Shown: piece after piece, positions 7,572-11,662 of the stretch
Layout of the letters: each line of letters opens with the position of its first letter
Position numbering within the stretch: position 1 is the stretch's first letter
DNA from: Anaerolineae bacterium
Lineage (GTDB): Bacteria > Chloroflexota > Anaerolineae > 4572-78
Assembly (NCBI GenBank): GCA_027022125.1
Contig: JALVZI010000179.1
Span: forward strand, 1 to 11,662
DNA length: 11,662 nt
Reading direction: 5' to 3'
Position numbers and translations under genes: made by a program
Notes under the pieces: model-generated
Databases searched by the model: none
Told to the model about the DNA's origin: nothing
Seen by the model: the letters and a program-made list of their open reading frames with translations, nothing else

Positions 7572-8837
7572 TCAACCGTCGTGGGGGTGATACAGTGGAA
7601 TGTGTTTCTGGTCGGGGTAACGGTGATGGTCGCTGTCTTTATAGTGCACATTTTTGCTGATGATTTGCCGTTCTTCTTTGGCAAACAGCACCACATCCGA
7701 TTCGATGGTGCGGGCGGGGAAAATAATGTGTCCCGACCCGATGCGGCAATTGTGACCCACACACCCGCCGAGCACCGGTTGTTCCACCGGCAGCAATTCA
7801 CCGTGATGCATCGTTTTTATCGGTTTGCTCAGCAGGTTAAAATCGGTAAAAGTGTTCCCCGCGCCGATGAATGTGTTTCTGCCGATGACACACATTTGCA
7901 GGCAGGTATTTTGCGACACCATTGCATTTTCCATAATGGTGGTCATAAATAACGATGCGCGAAACGGCAAAAACGACCCACTCCCCACCACACTGACCAT
8001 CAACTGACAGCCCTGTGAAATATTCACATTATCGCCAATGACGCAGGCGTTGATGACAGTTCCCGCGCCGATAGTTACATTATCGCCGATAACGGTCGGT
8101 CCCTGAACAATAGCAGCCGGGTCAATTAAACAATTTTTGCCCACTTTCACCATCGGCGATGATTCCAAAAATTGTTTCCGTTCCAGCAGCGAGCGGACGA
8201 AAATTTTCAGCATAAACGGAAAACTGGTATCGAGTTTTTTCTCGATGCGCACCCCGCGCGAATAAATGCCGAAAGCGGTGTTCGCCAGAAAAATGTGTAC
8301 CCAATTTTCGATGGACAGAAACGGTCGCTGCGGAACCTGATACACCAAATCGCCCTTTTCGTATGCCATATATGTTGGCACATGATAATAGCCAATTTCT
8401 TGCGGCAGCGTGTCAATTACCAGCGGCTCGACGCGCTCTGCTTCCAACGCAGAGTATCCACGCGGAAAATAAAACAGGTCGGCGACATACACATCGCCTT
8501 TTTCTTTTATGCCCGATTGCAGCGGCAGTGCGTGGCTCACAATGGCTTTATCGTCTTTTTTAAAAGCGATTTGGCTGGGGGTGCGGCGGGTGGTCGCTGC
8601 AGAAATGAAGGCTTCAAACAGCGCGTCATCAAAAAACAAGTTATCTTTATAGATGATGGTTTCTTCGGTGGTGTTATCCGGTATTTCACCGAGTTTGTAT
8701 TCCTGCTCGCGGTGGCTGTATGGCGCCAAAATATCGCGGTGGTGCAGCCACAGCGGTTTGTCGAGAATGCGGAGTTCTCGCGCCGGTTCATTGAATGGGT
8801 CTATATGAGTTGGGACTTTTATGATAATTTTTATCAT
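7572..8837 (-). CDS. Left-handed beta-helix hexapeptide-repeat protein (transferase-like)
   Basis: A 421-aa soluble protein of two parts. Residues about 229-381 contain hexapeptide repeats of the left-handed beta-helix type (for example VGKNCLIDPAAIVQG, VIGDNVTIGAGTVI, VIGDNVNISQG, CVGHNCRIGSGHII), as in GlmU and other acyl- or nucleotidyltransferases. Residues 1-225 are not recognised with confidence. RELRILDKPLWLHHRDIL (21-38) and YKDNLFFDDALFEAFI (63-78) recall the core of sugar nucleotidyltransferases, but the GxGTRM-type nucleotide-binding loop is missing, so this part may be a degenerate nucleotidyltransferase domain (inference). The ATG overlaps the stop of the upstream hydrolase (ATGA) without a visible Shine-Dalgarno sequence, suggesting coupled translation. 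Acyl transfer using products of the neighbouring genes is possible but unproven. Confidence 0.85.
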   Translation of the reverse strand: MIKIIIKVPTHIDPFNEPARELRILDKPLWLHHRDILAPYSHREQEYKLGEIPDNTTEETIIYKDNLFFDDALFEAFISAATTRRTPSQIAFKKDDKAIVSHALPLQSGIKEKGDVYVADLFYFPRGYSALEAERVEPLVIDTLPQEIGYYHVPTYMAYEKGDLVYQVPQRPFLSIENWVHIFLANTAFGIYSRGVRIEKKLDTSFPFMLKIFVRSLLERKQFLESSPMVKVGKNCLIDPAAIVQGPTVIGDNVTIGAGTVINACVIGDNVNISQGCQLMVSVVGSGSFLPFRASLFMTTIMENAMVSQNTCLQMCVIGRNTFIGAGNTFTDFNLLSKPIKTMHHGELLPVEQPVLGGCVGHNCRIGSGHIIFPARTIESDVVLFAKEERQIISKNVHYKDSDHHRYPDQKHIPLYHPHDG

Positions 8838-9625
8838 ACGTTGTGATACACAAAACTCAATAGATGATGGTGGAAAATATCTGGTTCATCCAGCATGGGG
8901 AAATGCCCGGAGTTGGGCAATCGTACCACATGTGGGTGCGGTGCAGTGGCTTCCATCACATCGGCTTGGTTGGGGTTAACAATAATATCTTTTGCACCGT
9001 ATATGCCCATAACCGGCACGGGAATGTTTGCCATTTTGTCGGTGAGGTTGGTGTGGTGCAGCGAACGGATGCTGGAAAAAAATGAATCTACCGTGGTATC
9101 AGAGGCATCTTTGGTGACCATTTGATACCAGCGCTGCGATTCTTTGGTGGCACGCAGCGAAAACGCGCGCAAAAAAGTTGGCAGCGCGAAAGGCACTTTC
9201 CACAGCAGGTGTGCCGCCCATGGTTCTCCGGCGAGTTTTAACCAGAAACTCAGCGAGCGCCCGTCGATGGGCGAGCCGATGACGGCAACCTGCCGCACGC
9301 GTCGGGGGTGAGTCAGCGCCAAACTCAGCGCTACTGTGCCGCCCATCGAATGCCCGATGACGGGTGCGGCTTCAATGCCGAGCCGTTCCATAAATTCGTC
9401 AACCAGCGCCACAAAATCAGAAACCAAAAAACTGTCCTGCCGTTTGCCGGAATCGCCAAACCCCCAGAAATCGAGCGCATACGCGCGGTACGAACTCTGC
9501 AACCGCGACATAGTTTCTGCCCAGTAACCCCACGAACCCAGCCAACCATGCAGCAGAATGACCGGCTTGCCCCGCCCGCTGACTTCGTAATGAACAACCC
9601 CTTGATTTGTGACAATTGAACTCAT
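8834..9625 (-). CDS. Alpha/beta hydrolase with intact triad
   Basis: A 263-aa alpha/beta hydrolase. The HGWLGSW motif is at residues 26-32, the nucleophile is Ser93 in GHSMGG, the likely acid is Asp213 (YGAKDIIVNP) and the histidine is His241 (SGHFPMLDEP). A helical cap lies between about 120 and 190. The family covers esterases, lipases, haloperoxidase-like and C-C hydrolases; the substrate cannot be told. No signal peptide or membrane helix is seen, so it is probably cytoplasmic. It heads a coupled group with the beta-helix protein and the acyl reductase, which hints at an acyl or ester substrate (inference). The start at 9625 is supported by exact N-terminal alignment with the paralogue at 243-1028, although no Shine-Dalgarno sequence is visible. 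Confidence 0.93.
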   Translation of the reverse strand: MSSIVTNQGVVHYEVSGRGKPVILLHGWLGSWGYWAETMSRLQSSYRAYALDFWGFGDSGKRQDSFLVSDFVALVDEFMERLGIEAAPVIGHSMGGTVALSLALTHPRRVRQVAVIGSPIDGRSLSFWLKLAGEPWAAHLLWKVPFALPTFLRAFSLRATKESQRWYQMVTKDASDTTVDSFFSSIRSLHHTNLTDKMANIPVPVMGIYGAKDIIVNPNQADVMEATAPHPHVVRLPNSGHFPMLDEPDIFHHHLLSFVYHNV

Positions 9626-9651
9626 AGGATCGGTGTACCGGCGTTATGACG

Positions 9652-9721
9652 AATAGCGAGTGACGAATAGCGAGTGACATTTAAGTGTGATGAGCGATTG
9701 GCGATTAGAGATTGGTGGTTC
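9652..9721. repeat. Heptamer repeat array with a perfect 14-bp duplication
   Basis: GACGAATAGCGAGT occurs twice in tandem (9648-9661 and 9662-9675), which is two heptamers, AATAGCG and AGTGACR, alternating. After a short break, GCGATTG, GCGATTA, GAGATTG and GTGGTTC follow (9694-9721). AATAGCG is the same unit as in the array before the kinase gene. The array fills most of the 113-bp gap between the GTPase gene and the hydrolase gene; no convincing promoter or terminator was seen there. Confidence 0.7.
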
Positions 9722-9738
9722 GCCCATTCGTTACAATT

Positions 9739-10272
9739 CTAACCTTCTTCCATTTCTTCTAAAATGGAATACAGCAGTTCCAGCAAAACTTGTTTTACGC
9801 TTTCTTTGTCGGTGGCAACCATCGGCAGAACCTTCACGCTGCGGTCAATTTTCAGTGCGATGCGCAGGTCTTCCGGACTCCATGCGTCGGGCAGGTCTTG
9901 CTTGTTGGCGGCAACAATATATGGTGTTTCGGCATACCCGCGAAAGATTTCCAGAATGTGTTTTGCTTCGCGGAATGTTTCGGGGCGCACGCTGTCAATC
10001 AACACCACAAAACCGAGCATTCCTTCGGTGAGAATTTCCCACATAAAATCAAAACGGCGTTGCCCGGGTGTGCCGAACAGGTACAGTACCAAATCATCAT
10101 CAATGGTAATGCGTCCAAAATCCATAGCGACGGTGGTTTGGTCTTTGATGCGTTCCGCTTCGGCGGTAATTTTTCGCTCGGTAGAAACCACGTCAATTTC
10201 ACTGATAGTGCGGATAAATTGTGTTTTTCCCGCGCTGTATGGTCCGGTAACAACCATTTTGACTGTTTGCAT
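9739..10272 (-). CDS. Small Ras-like signalling GTPase
   Basis: A 177-aa single-domain GTPase of the bacterial MglA/Rab-like group. The P-loop is GPYSAGKT (10-17), a switch I threonine pair is at 46-47, the G3 region is LFGTPGQRRF (65-74), G4 is NKQD (123-126) and a VATDKES segment stands at the G5 position. In G3 the usual Asp is replaced by Gly67 while Gln71 is kept, a form I recall as common in this bacterial subgroup. Such proteins switch between GTP and GDP states to position or gate other proteins. I chose ATG 10272 with AGG five bases upstream; a GTG at 10287 has no ribosome binding site. The gene lies 30 bp after the DUF4388 gene, and the two very likely work together. No longin/roadblock-type activating protein is present here. 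Confidence 0.93.
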   Translation of the reverse strand: MQTVKMVVTGPYSAGKTQFIRTISEIDVVSTERKITAEAERIKDQTTVAMDFGRITIDDDLVLYLFGTPGQRRFDFMWEILTEGMLGFVVLIDSVRPETFREAKHILEIFRGYAETPYIVAANKQDLPDAWSPEDLRIALKIDRSVKVLPMVATDKESVKQVLLELLYSILEEMEEG

Positions 10273-10302
10273 TAAAACCTGCCTCACTCTAATTGAAAAT
10301 TT

Positions 10303-11124
10303 TTAAATCCGTTTGATACGTGTAATCAGGCGCTCGATAACAGAGCGTTTTACTGCCGGTGTTTGCGGCGAAACTTCTTTTTTGCCGCCAATTCGAGACC
10401 CGAATTGACGTTTTACGCCTTCCGGCTTGGTCAGTTCCACCAATCCAGCTTGCAGCATACCATATACAATTTTCCGAATTTGAAATTCATCCATATTCAC
10501 TGCTTGCCGAATTTTTTCGATGGTGTTGCGCGGATGAATATGAGAAATGACTCGCCAATCGTCCGGAGTCAATTTTACATCTCGCAATGGTTTGTCGGTA
10601 ACTTTCAGTGCCAAAACAGTCAAATCCGGAAGTTCTTCCATCAACCGCTCGTGCTCTTGGATGCGCCGGCTTCCTTCTAAAATGACATTATCCAAATTTA
10701 ACGGCACAATAATTTGGTCGTTGGGGGGTAGCACACCTTGTTGAAAAAGAAAGGTTCCTTCTGCCCACGAAAAGAGGGAATAAACCACATTCAGCATAAA
10801 TTCTTTTACGCTGTGCACAATATCCTGCTGAGACACGATGCGGCTTTTTATCAGGTCGATGCCCAAGGCTTTATCGCTGAGATTGGCGTGCCGAGAGATG
10901 GCTTGCATCTGTTCCGGTGTGAGTTTCCCTGCCTCAAAAAGAATATCAGCCAGTCGACCGGGATGTTTTTGGGTGGTGGCTTTGATGAGTATTCCTTCTT
11001 TGAAAAAGAGGTTGGCAAAATCGTCATTCGTTTCCAACCGCATCGAACCGGTCTTTTTTGCCAAACTGACTAAATTGAGGAGCTGCGTGGTGTTAAAATC
11101 TCGCAGATTTCCTTTTAATGCCAT
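10303..11124 (-). CDS. DUF4388 protein with C-terminal winged-helix-like region
   Basis: A 273-aa protein. Residues 1-105 match the DUF4388 pattern (N-terminal MALKGNLRDFNTTQLLNLV, then FANLFFKEGILIKAT), a domain found in bacterial signalling proteins and often encoded beside small GTPases. Residues about 185-232 (LTPDDWRVISHI through YGMLQAGLVEL) look like a winged helix-turn-helix of the kind fused to this domain. The tail from 236 is very basic and ends in an amphipathic stretch (RSVIERLITRIKRI) that could contact membrane or nucleic acid (inference). The ATG at 11124 has AAAAGG eight bases upstream (11133-11138) and a strong promoter about 90 bp upstream, so this gene starts a transcription unit with the GTPase. 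A role as GTPase effector or regulator is inferred from context only. Confidence 0.9.
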   Translation of the reverse strand: MALKGNLRDFNTTQLLNLVSLAKKTGSMRLETNDDFANLFFKEGILIKATTQKHPGRLADILFEAGKLTPEQMQAISRHANLSDKALGIDLIKSRIVSQQDIVHSVKEFMLNVVYSLFSWAEGTFLFQQGVLPPNDQIIVPLNLDNVILEGSRRIQEHERLMEELPDLTVLALKVTDKPLRDVKLTPDDWRVISHIHPRNTIEKIRQAVNMDEFQIRKIVYGMLQAGLVELTKPEGVKRQFGSRIGGKKEVSPQTPAVKRSVIERLITRIKRI

Positions 11125-11214
11125 ATGATTAACCTTTTCTGTTCAGTGCAAAACGTGTAAAAGACAACTTACCTGCTATGCATGGCAAACAGCGTAGCCT
11201 GAATATGGGATTCC

Positions 11215-11244
11215 ATTATACCTCTATCGGCAACAATAAGTCAA
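11215..11244 (-). promoter_or_regulatory. Sigma70-type promoter for DUF4388-GTPase
   Basis: On the minus strand, TTGACT (11244-11239) is followed after 18 bp by a perfect TATAAT (11220-11215). Transcription would begin near 11208, giving a leader of roughly 85 bases before the ATG at 11124. This is the only convincing promoter in the window. The leader contains one imperfect hairpin (GCTACGC with GCATAGC) and no recognisable riboswitch. Confidence 0.75.
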
Positions 11245-11271
11245 CCGCAGCGAAAATTACGCAAAAAATAA

Positions 11272-11662
11272 TTACTCGTCCGGTTCCCCGCCGAAAATGG
11301 AGAGCCATTCGTTCACCTCTTCCGGGGGCAGGGGGGCGTCATCTGTGGCGGTGGCGGCAGGGGTGCGCAACTCGGTCAGCACGCCAGAAAATTCGGTGGA
11401 ACTCATGACGTTGGCGCGGGCAAGTTGCGCCGCACGCTGAATAGCGCGGTCGGAACTGACAACCAGTACTTCTTTCGGGTTTCGCTCTTGACGCAACCGA
11501 TTGATGATGAGTGTGTCGGCGGTGACGCCGTGCGGTGCGTAACGGATTGTGATGCCACCGACAGTCTGTTTGCTGCCCGGTTTGTACACTGCGCCGCCAT
11601 CGAAAAAAACAGTCACGCGCTGCCCTGTGCGCGCTCGGTATTGTTGAATGCGGCGCAGTAGT
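11272..11662 (-). CDS. YacP-like NYN-domain RNA nuclease (5' end outside window)
   Basis: The C-terminal 129 residues of a protein whose start lies beyond the window edge; the reading frame is open to 11662. A GTG at 11616 could be taken for a start, but LLRRIQQYRARTGQ reads straight into VTVFFDG, as in full-length family members, so it is internal. NYN/PIN-like acidic positions are visible: Asp in VFFDGG, Asp in TADTLII, and SSD in VVSSDRAIQRAA. The Bacillus homologue YacP/Rae1 is a ribosome-associated mRNA endonuclease, so an RNA-cleaving role is likely. The C-terminal 40 residues are Ala/Pro/acidic-rich and end with EVNEWLSIFGG. It is separated from the next gene by a promoter and is probably a different transcription unit. 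Confidence 0.85.
   Translation of the reverse strand, partial: LLRRIQQYRARTGQRVTVFFDGGAVYKPGSKQTVGGITIRYAPHGVTADTLIINRLRQERNPKEVLVVSSDRAIQRAAQLARANVMSSTEFSGVLTELRTPAATATDDAPLPPEEVNEWLSIFGGEPDE

Noticed and set aside
8172..8846. Plus-strand open frame of 224 codons
   Set aside because: Antisense to the beta-helix protein gene, without recognisable motifs or ribosome binding site.
1..11662. Aldehyde-deformylating oxygenase partner for the reductase
   Set aside because: No ferritin-like protein with the needed Glu/His pattern is encoded in any frame of the window.

Overview
The window looks like chromosomal DNA from a Chloroflexota-type bacterium, probably Anaerolineae-like. This is an inference. 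It rests on the pairing of a DUF4388 protein with a small Ras-like GTPase, the very long multi-GAF histidine kinase, the COG5322/AAR-type reductase and the YacP-like NYN protein, all familiar from that phylum. No rRNA, tRNA, transposase or CRISPR array was seen. All nine genes lie on the minus strand, so transcription runs from high to low coordinates, and coding density is high.

In transcription order: (1) 11662-11272 is the 3' part of a YacP-like NYN-domain nuclease gene, cut by the window edge. (2) A strong sigma70-type promoter (11215-11244) precedes a DUF4388 protein (11124-10303) and a P-loop GTPase (10272-9739). (3) After a spacer with heptamer repeats comes a tight four-gene group: alpha/beta hydrolase (9625-8834), left-handed beta-helix hexapeptide protein (8837-7572), acyl-ACP/acyl-CoA reductase-like protein (7563-6439) and a response regulator with a degenerate GGDEF domain (6442-5546). 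Two of its three junctions are 4-bp ATGA stop/start overlaps. (4) A 119-bp spacer made of heptamer arrays in inverted orientation around a hairpin plus T-run leads to a second group: a 1337-aa membrane hybrid of five GAF domains, PAS and histidine kinase (5426-1413), a single-domain CheY-like regulator (1402-1025) and a second alpha/beta hydrolase (1028-243), the last pair again joined by ATGA. (5) 1-242 holds only intergenic repeats.

The centre of interest is the two coupled groups together. The reductase keeps the cysteine used by cyanobacterial acyl-ACP reductase, so a long-chain aldehyde product is plausible, but no aldehyde-deformylating oxygenase is present. An intact hydrolase and a beta-helix protein are co-translated with it. 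The kinase group then carries a close paralogue of that hydrolase whose nucleophile serine is replaced by glycine while the Asp and His remain. My reading, as hypothesis only, is a lipid or aldehyde metabolism unit linked to phosphorelay signalling, in which the serine-less hydrolase acts as a ligand-binding or scaffolding partner rather than an enzyme.
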